This document shows, one piece after another, positions 6,463 through 11,524 of a stretch of 11,524 nucleotides of DNA (positions within the stretch are counted from its first letter, which is position 1; each line of letters opens with the position of its first letter). The notes under the pieces are model-generated. The model searched no databases and was not told the origin of the DNA. It was given only the letters and a program-made list of their open reading frames with translations. The stretch comes from Gallicola sp. (GTDB lineage Bacteria > Bacillota > Clostridia > Tissierellales > Peptoniphilaceae). The stretch is from positions 1 through 11,524 of the forward strand of contig JAAZME010000181.1 in assembly GCA_012798975.1 (NCBI GenBank). The letters run 5' to 3'. The position numbers were made by a program, and so were the translations under genes.

Positions 6463-7276
6463 CAAAGGAATTCGAACATTATTGATGACGGGGATTATAG
6501 TACTGCTTCTTTTTCCCGTTGCCGTTCTTTTTAATACTTCCTTAAAAACATACAGCCAGATAACTCAGTGGCCTCCCACCTGGTTTGAAAAGCCTCTTTT
6601 GTGGCAAAATTATATGGAAGTTTTATTCGGAGACAAATCCATAGCAAGACCTTTTCTAAACAGTATTCAAATCTCTCTTGCGTCTATGGTGGTTTGTATA
6701 GCGATAGGAATTTTGGCGGCTTATGCAGTTTCGAGATACGAGTTTGCTGGAAGAAGAACCTTTTTGAAAATCGTAATTATAACTCAGATGTTTACATCTG
6801 TTATCTTGGTCAATCCTATGTATGTTATTTTTAGAAATCTCGGGCTTCTAGATACAAAGATCTCTCTTATCATCTCCTCTGCAGCCAGTTCTTTGCCGAT
6901 GACGATTTGGCTTTTGTATTCTTACTTCAGCCAGATACCTAAAAGCTATGAAGAAGCTTCTTGGATAGACGGATGCAATAAGATTCAGGCTATCCGCTAT
7001 ATCATACTGCCTTTAGCTTTTCCGGGGATTATCACTGCAGGGCTGTTTTCTTTTATTATGAGCTGGGGAGATCTGGTTTATGCGAAAGCCTTTATCTTGT
7101 CCCCGAAGCTAAGGACGATTTCACTGTATCTAACAGACTTTAGAGAACTTTATAAAACGAGCTGGGAAACCCAGATGGCAGCTTGTGTAATAGCAGTTAT
7201 ACCGCCTTTTATACTCTTTATGATCATCCAAAAATACTTGGTCAGAGGAATGGTATCTGACGGAGTAAAAAGTTAG
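6449..7276 (+). CDS. Sugar ABC transporter permease, MalG/UgpE type
   Basis: The second pore subunit of the same CUT1 importer, 275 residues. It has an N-terminal membrane segment (about 8-29), the conserved PFLNSIQISLASM region (68-80), and the EAA loop SYEEASWIDGCNK..RYIILPL (167-189) that contacts the ATPase. The ATG at 6449 overlaps the end of the first permease gene by 14 bases; AAGAGG lies upstream within that gene. Order and overlaps (binding protein, MalF-like, MalG-like) are those of a single co-transcribed unit. No glycosidase, kinase or regulator follows, so the sugar cannot be inferred. No clear terminator is visible in the 90 bases after it. Confidence 0.92.
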   Translation: MKNYSKGIRTLLMTGIIVLLLFPVAVLFNTSLKTYSQITQWPPTWFEKPLLWQNYMEVLFGDKSIARPFLNSIQISLASMVVCIAIGILAAYAVSRYEFAGRRTFLKIVIITQMFTSVILVNPMYVIFRNLGLLDTKISLIISSAASSLPMTIWLLYSYFSQIPKSYEEASWIDGCNKIQAIRYIILPLAFPGIITAGLFSFIMSWGDLVYAKAFILSPKLRTISLYLTDFRELYKTSWETQMAACVIAVIPPFILFMIIQKYLVRGMVSDGVKS

Positions 7277-7318
7277 GAGATCTCGCAAGAAAAGAAGAAC
7301 ACAAAAGCCCTTTATAGA

Positions 7319-7347
7319 TTGCAGGGGGGTCATCTTTTTGTTATCAT
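7319..7347 (+). promoter_or_regulatory. Candidate promoter of the propeller-YedF-MscS operon
   Basis: TTGCAG (7319-7324) and TATCAT (7342-7347) are exactly 17 bases apart, and the -10 lies 19 bases before the ATG at 7367. The -35 is poor (3 of 6), the -10 good (5 of 6). If real, it argues against any start codon upstream of 7367. Confidence 0.4.
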
Positions 7348-7366
7348 TATGCTATTGGAGGACATT

Positions 7367-8371
7367 ATGGAAAGAATCAAAAAACTGAATTGGAAAATTC
7401 CCACAATAGCATTCATCATTGTTTTATTGATCTTTCTGGCTTGGGTGTTTTTCAGAACAAAATCGATGACAGTAGCTGAAAATATTCCGGTAACCGCCCA
7501 AGACAAAATGGCCTTAACGGATGATGAAATTTTAATCCTTAAAGGGGATCAGCTCACAGCCTATGATTACGACAGCAAAGAGCTGTGGACAAAGACTGTT
7601 GGACTTAAAAATCCGATTATAGCAGCAGGGAAAGACAGAATCTATCTAGGAGAAGACAGAACACTCTTAATTCTCGATAAAAAAGGGGAAGTAAAGAAGC
7701 AGCTCGATATTCCTTTGGACTGCAAAGGAATGAAAATCAACAATGAAGGCCTAGTTATACGAAGCGATGTTCGTCAGATTGTCGTAGCAAATGATGAAAT
7801 CAAATCATCCATCAGCGATGGGAATGTTCGTATGACCGATGGAGCAGTGTCTAAAGATCATGAAAATATCGCTTTTTCCAGTATTGAACTTCGAGACGGC
7901 AGAGTTCTATCTCATTTGACATGGACAGATAACGAGGGTGCAGTGCTCAGCAAACAGAGTTTTTTCGATGAAATAGGAGTGTTTTTGAATTTCTTAAAAG
8001 ACAATGAACTGCTGTTTGCTACAAATGAAAATTTGTATCTTTTAAATGAAGGTATTATCCATAATCAAATTGCCGTTAATTTGATAAAGGGAATAGCAGT
8101 ATCAGAAGATCGGATATATCTGATGGATTTAGATGATCTAGTTGTTTATGACAAAGACTTCAAACTATTGGACAAGATTGCCTTGAAGAAAGATTATAAA
8201 GGAATTACAGCGGTAAAAGGCGGCATGATTTTATATCATGAAAGCGGCTACGCAGTATATCAAACAGGATCATTAAAGGAAGAGAATTCAGAAAAACCGA
8301 TTCAAAATGTTGAAGTAATCAATGATCATATTTACTTGATTCATGACGATGCGGTTAGTAGAATCTATTAA
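7367..8371 (+). CDS. Membrane-anchored propeller-like protein of unknown function
   Basis: A 334-residue protein with a short basic N-terminus (MERIKKLNWK), one hydrophobic helix at about residues 11-29, then a long extracytoplasmic region. That region is built of repeated short strands in the style of PQQ or WD-like beta-propellers: DEILILKGDQLTAYDYDSKE, DRIYLGEDRTLLILDKKGEV, NENLYLLNEG, DRIYLMDLDDLVVYDKDFKLL and DHIYLIHDDAVSRIY. It resembles the DUF5711-type proteins of clostridia, a tentative match from memory. No catalytic motif or Cys cluster is seen. The ATG at 7367 is chosen because TTGGAGGACATT is an ideal ribosome binding site; a TTG 48 bases upstream in the same frame lacks one. It opens an operon with yedF only 10 bases downstream. 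It may sense or scaffold at the membrane, but that is a guess. Confidence 0.75.
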   Translation: MERIKKLNWKIPTIAFIIVLLIFLAWVFFRTKSMTVAENIPVTAQDKMALTDDEILILKGDQLTAYDYDSKELWTKTVGLKNPIIAAGKDRIYLGEDRTLLILDKKGEVKKQLDIPLDCKGMKINNEGLVIRSDVRQIVVANDEIKSSISDGNVRMTDGAVSKDHENIAFSSIELRDGRVLSHLTWTDNEGAVLSKQSFFDEIGVFLNFLKDNELLFATNENLYLLNEGIIHNQIAVNLIKGIAVSEDRIYLMDLDDLVVYDKDFKLLDKIALKKDYKGITAVKGGMILYHESGYAVYQTGSLKEENSEKPIQNVEVINDHIYLIHDDAVSRIY

Positions 8372-8381
8372 GGAGATAATT

Positions 8382-8966
8382 ATGAATAAAATAGATGCAA
8401 AAGGACTTTTATGTCCAAAACCAGTAATTTTAACTAAAAAAGCTTTGGAAGAAGCGGAGAACGAAGCGGTAGAAACTACAGTAGACAATGAAGTAGCTGT
8501 GGAAAATCTTAAGAAGCTTGCAGAGAGTTTAAAATGCGATTATAAAACAGAGAATTTATCTGAAAATGAATTTCGCGTTACGATTACAAAAAGCGGTTTA
8601 GAAGAAAGTGCAGCTGCAGATGAAAAAGAAGGGCCTTTCACCCTTGCGATCTCAAATGAGTTTATGGGTGGAGGAGAAGAAGAGCTTGGAAAGATATTAA
8701 TGAAGTCTTTTCTTTATACAGTTTCTGAAACAAAACCCTATCCTACAACGATCGTTTTTTACAACAGCGGTGTCCGATTAACAACAGAAGGTTCTGAAAG
8801 CTTAGAAGAAATTAAAAAACTAGAGTCTGAAGGGGTAGAAATTATCTCCTGCGGAACTTGCCTTGACTATTATAATTTAAAAGAAAAATTAGAAGTTGGA
8901 TCTATTTCAAATATGTATACTATTTATGAAAAACTAGCAGTAGAAAAGAATGTGATTATAAGGTAA
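8382..8966 (+). CDS. yedF: Sulfurtransferase-like selenium metabolism protein YedF
   Basis: A two-domain protein of 194 residues. Residues 1-70 are a TusA/SirA-like domain with the CPKP motif and the persulfide or selenide-carrying Cys11. Residues about 85-194 are a DsrE-like domain (FTLAISNEFMGGGEEELGKILMKSF ... FYNSGVRL) with a second thiol pair in SCGTC (Cys157, Cys160). This fusion is the YedF family, which in other genomes travels with selD and selenium-dependent molybdenum hydroxylase genes and is thought to carry sulfur or selenium. No direct activity is proven. AAGGAG precedes the ATG at 8382; an upstream in-frame ATG at 8343 lies inside the previous gene and lacks a ribosome binding site. 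The stop shares one base with the next start. No selD or selenoprotein gene is in the window. Confidence 0.9.
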   Translation: MNKIDAKGLLCPKPVILTKKALEEAENEAVETTVDNEVAVENLKKLAESLKCDYKTENLSENEFRVTITKSGLEESAAADEKEGPFTLAISNEFMGGGEEELGKILMKSFLYTVSETKPYPTTIVFYNSGVRLTTEGSESLEEIKKLESEGVEIISCGTCLDYYNLKEKLEVGSISNMYTIYEKLAVEKNVIIR

Positions 8967-9220
8967 TGGAAGCTTTATTATTAACCTTTCGATCTGTAAA
9001 TCATACAATGCTTACAGAAAAGATTTTGAAAGAGGAAGATAAAAAGATAAAAGTAATTCCTACCCCTAGACAAATCAGCCAGTCATGCGGTTTAGCTATT
9101 ATGATGGATATGAGCGAACAGGAAGAAATGATTCAGAGAAAAGAACAAGACCTTCCAATCGCTTATATTTGGAAATATAAACGGGGAGAAGAGGGAGCCT
9201 CAGCAGAACAGGTGGGATAA
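8966..9220 (+). CDS. DUF3343 small putative Se/S carrier protein
   Basis: An 84-residue protein matching the DUF3343 (Se/S carrier-like) pattern: an N-terminal strand in which a start Met leads into LLLTFRSVNHTMLTEKIL, then VIPTPRQISQSCGLAI (30-45) with the single conserved Cys41. The family is found beside yedF and is proposed to ferry sulfur or selenium, which fits the single reactive Cys and the position here. The ATG uses the last base of the yedF stop codon (TAATG) with AAGG upstream, so the two are translationally coupled. One base separates it from the MscS gene. The tail after about residue 72 is charged and looks disordered. Confidence 0.85.
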   Translation: MEALLLTFRSVNHTMLTEKILKEEDKKIKVIPTPRQISQSCGLAIMMDMSEQEEMIQRKEQDLPIAYIWKYKRGEEGASAEQVG

Positions 9221-9221
9221 T

Positions 9222-10067
9222 ATGAATCTATGGGGACAAATACAGGCTTGGATAACTGAATATATGAAAACGGATAATGGAGATTGGAATTTTCTGGCAA
9301 AAATCCTCATTACATTATTCATCATCGCTGTAGTGAAAATTGTAGTTAAATTGGCTACTCAGGGAGTAAATAAATTAATAAAAAGAGATATCCATATAAT
9401 CAATTATCAAAAGCATAGAACCTTAACAAATATTATGGGGAAGGCTGTAAAAGTATTCTTCTATTTTCTTGCCTTGGTGCAGATACTTGATTTGTTCGGG
9501 GTTCCCACAGGATCGATTATTGCAACAGCAGGGGTCGGAGGTATTGCCATCGGTTTCGGGGCGAAATCCGTAGTAGAAGATATTATAAGCGGTATGTTTA
9601 TCCTCTTTGAAGACCAATATCGTTTAGGCGATACTGTAGTTATAGACGGTTTTGAAGGGACGATACTGGAGTTTGGACTAAGAACTACAGTTATCCGAGG
9701 ATACGACGGATCCCATTATATTATTACAAATGGAGATATTCACTCTCTTGTCAACAGATCGAAAGAAAATCAAAGGGCAAATGTGACAATTCAGATTCCC
9801 TATAATACAGATATGGAAGTTGTAAAGGAATTGGTCCAGAATGTGTCGGACCGCTTGGTAGAAGAATTTGATTATATTACGAAAGCGCCTTATTTAGTCG
9901 GCGTAACAGCTTCGAACAACCATACAAAAACATTAACCATATGGGGCTGGACAAAGCCGGGAAAACAAGCCAGTTTAGAATTGGAAATCCGGGGAGGCGT
10001 TATTGAAGCTTTAGAAGAAAAGGGGATTCAGTTTACAGGGGTTCTAGTAGAGGAGGAGATAAAATGA
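9222..10067 (+). CDS. Small-conductance mechanosensitive channel, MscS family
   Basis: A membrane tension-gated channel that releases solutes on hypo-osmotic shock. In the 281-residue protein, membrane segments lie at about 25-45 and 74-94. The Gly/Ala-rich pore helix (98-128, with GVGGIAIGFGAKSVVEDIISG) carries the MscS knob-and-groove packing pattern and runs into the beta-domain start EDQYRLGDTVVIDGFEGTI (130-148). The ITNGDI segment (168-173) corresponds to the IPNG-type motif, and an alpha/beta cytosolic cage domain follows to the end. Length and layout are like B. subtilis YkuT. The ATG follows the DUF3343 stop by one base with GGTGGG upstream, and the stop overlaps the DUF951 start by four bases (ATGA). 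Its link to the selenium/sulfur genes is probably co-inheritance rather than shared chemistry. Confidence 0.92.
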   Translation: MNLWGQIQAWITEYMKTDNGDWNFLAKILITLFIIAVVKIVVKLATQGVNKLIKRDIHIINYQKHRTLTNIMGKAVKVFFYFLALVQILDLFGVPTGSIIATAGVGGIAIGFGAKSVVEDIISGMFILFEDQYRLGDTVVIDGFEGTILEFGLRTTVIRGYDGSHYIITNGDIHSLVNRSKENQRANVTIQIPYNTDMEVVKELVQNVSDRLVEEFDYITKAPYLVGVTASNNHTKTLTIWGWTKPGKQASLELEIRGGVIEALEEKGIQFTGVLVEEEIK

Positions 10068-10288
10068 AATACAAGATCGGCGATATTGTAACCTTAAAAA
10101 AAGGACATCCCTGCGGGGAAAATAAATGGGAAATCCTCCGAACAGGTGTAGATATTAAGTTAAAATGTCTCGGCTGCGAAAAAATCGTCTGGCTTTCTCG
10201 AATCGACTTCGATAAACGAATCCGAAAAATAAAAGACAGAAATGGCAAGTTTATCAGTATAGTCCATTATCATCCAGAAGAAGAGTAA
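10064..10288 (+). CDS. DUF951 family small protein
   Basis: A 74-residue soluble protein matching DUF951, a conserved Firmicute family without known function. Its typical opening is YKIGDIVTLKKGHPCGENKWEI (3-24). Cys17, Cys35 and Cys38 (CLGC) hint at a metal- or nucleic-acid-binding knuckle, followed by the basic stretch SRIDFDKRIRKIK. In many clostridia this gene directly follows an mscS gene, as here. It overlaps the channel gene by four bases, with GAGGAGGAG upstream as ribosome binding site. A strong terminator starts within its stop codon, ending the operon. Confidence 0.88.
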   Translation: MKYKIGDIVTLKKGHPCGENKWEILRTGVDIKLKCLGCEKIVWLSRIDFDKRIRKIKDRNGKFISIVHYHPEEE

Positions 10289-10315
10289 AAGATGGCGGAA
10301 CAGCCATCTTTTTTT
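10287..10315 (+). terminator. Intrinsic terminator ending the YedF-MscS-DUF951 operon
   Basis: Perfect 10-bp arms (10287-10296 and 10303-10312, AAAAGATGGC/GCCATCTTTT) with a 6-base loop and a run of seven T (10309-10315). The left arm begins inside the DUF951 stop codon. Confidence 0.92.
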
Positions 10316-10341
10316 GAATGAAAATACAGATGGAGGAGTGT

Positions 10342-10629
10342 ATGAATACTAAGACCTATAGATACGAAGCGCGTATAGAAAAGGTGCCTGATATTGATGG
10401 AGCTTACGTAAGATTTCCCTACGATATTCGCGAAGAATTTGGCAAAGGAAGAGTAAAAGCAGCAGCTGTTTTTGACGGAGTGCTTTATGAAGGAAGCCTT
10501 GTAAATATGGGAATAAAAAATGAAGACGGTTCAGTTTGTTATATTATAGGACTGCCAAAGGATATCCGAAAAAAGATTGGCAAGGAACCGGGAGATGTTG
10601 TAAATGTGGAAATAAAGGAAAGAGCTTAA
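10342..10629 (+). CDS. DUF1905 domain protein
   Basis: A 95-residue soluble protein of the DUF1905 family, function unknown. The typical sequence is YRYEARIEKVPDIDGAYVRF, then PYDIREEFGKGRVKAAAVFDG and the closing GLPKDIRKKIGKEPGDVVNVEI. The latter resembles an AbrB-type swapped-hairpin fold, a resemblance only. The ATG at 10342 is preferred because TGGAGGAGTG is an excellent ribosome binding site; an in-frame ATG at 10318 lies against the T run of the preceding terminator and has none. It sits just after that terminator, and I see no good promoter in the 26-base gap, so it may depend on read-through. Confidence 0.88.
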   Translation: MNTKTYRYEARIEKVPDIDGAYVRFPYDIREEFGKGRVKAAAVFDGVLYEGSLVNMGIKNEDGSVCYIIGLPKDIRKKIGKEPGDVVNVEIKERA

Positions 10630-10656
10630 AAATAAAGCGGGGAGAGTGGAGTTGAG

Positions 10657-10689
10657 GAAGAAAAATGATAAAAAGAATCATTTTTCTTC
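10657..10689. repeat. Perfect 13-bp inverted repeat
   Basis: Arms 10657-10669 and 10677-10689 (GAAGAAAAATGAT and its exact complement) with a 7-base A-rich loop lie 27 bases after the DUF1905 stop. The stem is AT-rich and no T run follows outside the arm, so it is not a standard terminator, though the arm itself holds five T. It might be a weak terminator, an RNA-stabilising 3' hairpin or a protein site. Confidence 0.6.
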
Positions 10690-10748
10690 ATAAGATAAGA
10701 ACAGAATATTTTTGATATCTGTCAAATATCAATGTACTTTAGTAATAT

Positions 10749-10783
10749 AAAAAAGGTGGAGTTTTTAGATCTCCACCTTTTTT
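10749..10783. terminator. Bidirectional terminator between DUF1905 and the GNAT gene
   Basis: Perfect 13-bp arms (10749-10761 and 10771-10783) with core GGTGGAG/CTCCACC, flanked by A and T runs that serve either strand, around a 9-base loop. It lies between convergent genes. The right half lies inside the GNAT gene, whose last codons and stop (10765-10767) form one arm and part of the loop. Confidence 0.9.
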
Positions 10784-11259
10784 TCCATCAGATAGCGGAA
10801 ATTCACGCCAGGTCTTTTGCTGCCTTTGGAACTTTCTTTTTTTACAAAACGAAAGCCTGCACTTTCATATAAAGGCATTACTTTTTCGTTGCCTTCTACT
10901 ACATCTAATGTATATAATTTATATTTTCCTTCTTCAAAGATCCTTTCGAGCATTTTTTTAGCGATACCATGACCTCTAAATTCTTCCCGTACCGCCACAA
11001 ATTCCAGATGACCTTGATAAGGAAGAAAAGTCTTAGGACGATGAAATTCAACAGTCAGCAGTTTAGCCGCAACAGAGCCTTTGATAAAACCGAATTCTCT
11101 CTTTAAACCATTTTTGGGAACACTTATAGCATAACCGGCGCTGTCGGCAATGCCTATGGTGCCTGCAACTTTATCTTCAATTATGGACACTGTAAACCGT
11201 TCCGGGTGTATTCCTTGAAGCAGCAGCGATATGATTGTTGCTTTTGATTCGCATAACAT
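10765..11259 (-). CDS. GNAT-family acetyltransferase, surviving open frame lacking its normal N-terminus
   Basis: The longest intact frame of the GNAT gene, 164 residues from an ATG at 11259. It keeps the acetyl-CoA core: the strand LEFVAVREEFRGHGIAKKML (about 85-104) with the pyrophosphate-binding RGHGIA, then YTLDVVEGNEKVMPLYESAGFRFV. The ATG has no ribosome binding site. The codons upstream of it continue to read like GNAT protein (VITEVFYEAFYEDFK) back to an in-frame stop in a short duplication. It therefore looks like what remains after the start region was disrupted; see the pseudogene entry. If translated from here it would lack the first strand and helix of the fold. Substrate unknown. 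Confidence 0.6.
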   Translation of the reverse strand: MLCESKATIISLLLQGIHPERFTVSIIEDKVAGTIGIADSAGYAISVPKNGLKREFGFIKGSVAAKLLTVEFHRPKTFLPYQGHLEFVAVREEFRGHGIAKKMLERIFEEGKYKLYTLDVVEGNEKVMPLYESAGFRFVKKESSKGSKRPGVNFRYLMEKKVEI

Positions 11260-11267
11260 CTTAAAAT

Positions 11268-11291
11268 CTTCATAGAAAGCTTCATAGAAAA
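11268..11291. repeat. 12-bp tandem repeat within the GNAT N-terminal coding part
   Basis: Two adjacent 12-base units (11268-11279 and 11280-11291) match at 11 of 12 positions. On the minus strand they encode FYEA and FYED, so the length keeps the frame. It abuts the 16-bp duplication at 11292. Confidence 0.6.
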
Positions 11292-11320
11292 CTTCTGTTA
11301 TTACTAGCTTCTGTTATTAC
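11292..11320. repeat. 16-bp tandem duplication disrupting the GNAT frame
   Basis: The 13-base string CTTCTGTTATTAC occurs at 11292-11304 and again at 11308-11320, separated by TAG, so the repeat period is 16 bases. Sixteen is not a multiple of three, so the extra copy shifts the leftward GNAT frame and brings in two TAA codons. Confidence 0.75.
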
Positions 11321-11467
11321 TTCTGCTATTCCAGCTAGATCTGTTGAAGTTCCTCTTCGTATATTTATTTCATATCTTGTCCCCTGTTCTTCTTTTTAAG
11401 TATTCATACCCTTTTCAATATACTCATAATAATTTAGATAAAATATGATTGTATAAACTCTGGAAAT

Positions 11468-11507
11468 CTGCCGGATCAAGTACTTATCATCTATAACTTG
11501 AAGGCAG
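11468..11507 (+). other. Interrupted hairpin near the right edge
   Basis: CTGCC (11468-11472) pairs with GGCAG (11503-11507), and inside it TCAAGT (11476-11481) pairs with ACTTGA (11496-11501), leaving a 3-base bulge, a 1-base bulge and a 14-base loop. It sits in the 151-base gene-free end of the window (11374-11524), where I see no other supported feature. It could belong to the leader of a rightward gene outside the window. Confidence 0.35.
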
Positions 11508-11524
11508 GAGCAAAGGATCCTATA

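Larger units (their letters stand above)
10765..11373 (-). pseudogene. GNAT acetyltransferase gene with two 5' frameshifts
   Basis: Reading leftwards, AGGGG (11381-11385) lies 7 bases before an ATG at 11373, an obvious start site. The frame then reads ATG AAA TAA and stops. Adding one A to the A run gives MKINIRRGTSTDLAGIAEVI, continuing TE: a normal GNAT N-terminus. That frame runs into a 13-bp repeat present twice (11308-11320 and 11292-11304, spaced by three bases). Removing one 16-bp unit restores TEVFYEAFYEDFK joined in frame to the 164-residue remainder, giving about 197 residues, a usual length for such enzymes. The gene thus appears to carry a one-base loss and a 16-bp duplication. 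The rest (RGHGIA acetyl-CoA motif, clean stop, terminator) shows no decay, so the damage is recent, a sequencing or assembly error, or switchable. Confidence 0.65.

Noticed and set aside
7277..7340. A terminator after the second permease gene (CCCT/AGGG pairing followed by CTTTTTG)
   Set aside because: The stem is only four pairs with an 11-base loop, and the T tract is separated from it by GGGTCAT.
7319..7366. A 16-codon N-terminal extension of the propeller-like protein from a TTG
   Set aside because: No ribosome binding site precedes the TTG, and it overlaps a candidate -35. The ATG at 7367 has an ideal GGAGG site, and the membrane helix then starts at a normal distance from the N-terminus.
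8343..8381. An upstream ATG start for yedF inside the preceding gene
   Set aside because: AAGGAG directly precedes the ATG at 8382, and the TusA-like domain begins right there; the extra 13 residues are not part of the family.
10318..10341. An upstream ATG start for the DUF1905 gene
   Set aside because: It abuts the T run of the terminator with no ribosome binding site, while TGGAGGAG precedes the ATG at 10342.
11363..11373. Programmed frameshifting at ATG AAA TAA to express the GNAT gene
   Set aside because: The A run is only three bases, there is no slippery heptamer, and a second frameshift would still be needed at the 16-bp duplication.

Overview
The window looks like chromosome from a low-GC, probably anaerobic Firmicute of the Clostridia/Tissierellia type. 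The grounds are AT-rich sequence, strong AGGAGG-type ribosome binding sites, tightly packed operons, intrinsic terminators with long T runs, and the combination of YedF, a DUF3343 carrier, MscS and DUF951 that is typical of clostridia. The species cannot be named from this sequence. No phage, IS element, CRISPR array, tRNA or rRNA was seen.

Region 1 (1-1430, minus strand) is a pterin/folate operon transcribed leftwards: a 6-pyruvoyltetrahydropterin synthase/QueD-family gene, folE2 (4-base overlap), then the 5' part of folP, which runs off the left edge. A strong hairpin terminator sits between folE2 and folP. The QueD-family enzyme sits with folate genes rather than queuosine genes and carries a Cys-Glu pair at its active site, so it may feed folate synthesis. 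Region 2 (1431-1600) is the divergent promoter region, with a good sigma-A promoter for the folate operon and an inverted repeat over its -35 box.

Region 3 (1601-3139) is a ClC chloride/proton antiporter with a C-terminal RCK_C-like domain. Region 4 (3240-7276) is a CUT1-type sugar ABC importer: an ATPase gene with its own likely promoter and terminator, then a lipoprotein binding protein and two permeases in overlapping frames. The second transcript's promoter is nested in the terminator of the first. Its substrate cannot be told, as no catabolic gene is present.

Region 5 (7367-10288) is a five-gene operon: a membrane-anchored propeller-like protein of unknown role, YedF (TusA-like plus DsrE-like domains), a small DUF3343 putative Se/S carrier, an MscS channel and DUF951, closed by a clear terminator. 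A DUF1905 gene follows (10342-10629).

Region 6 (10630-11524) has a perfect 13-bp inverted repeat, a bidirectional terminator, and a leftward GNAT acetyltransferase gene. The GNAT 5' end appears broken twice: by a one-base loss just after the original start codon and by a 16-bp tandem duplication. The original reading frame can be rebuilt from an SD-preceded ATG at 11373. The last 151 bases hold no gene I can support, only a hairpin near the right edge.
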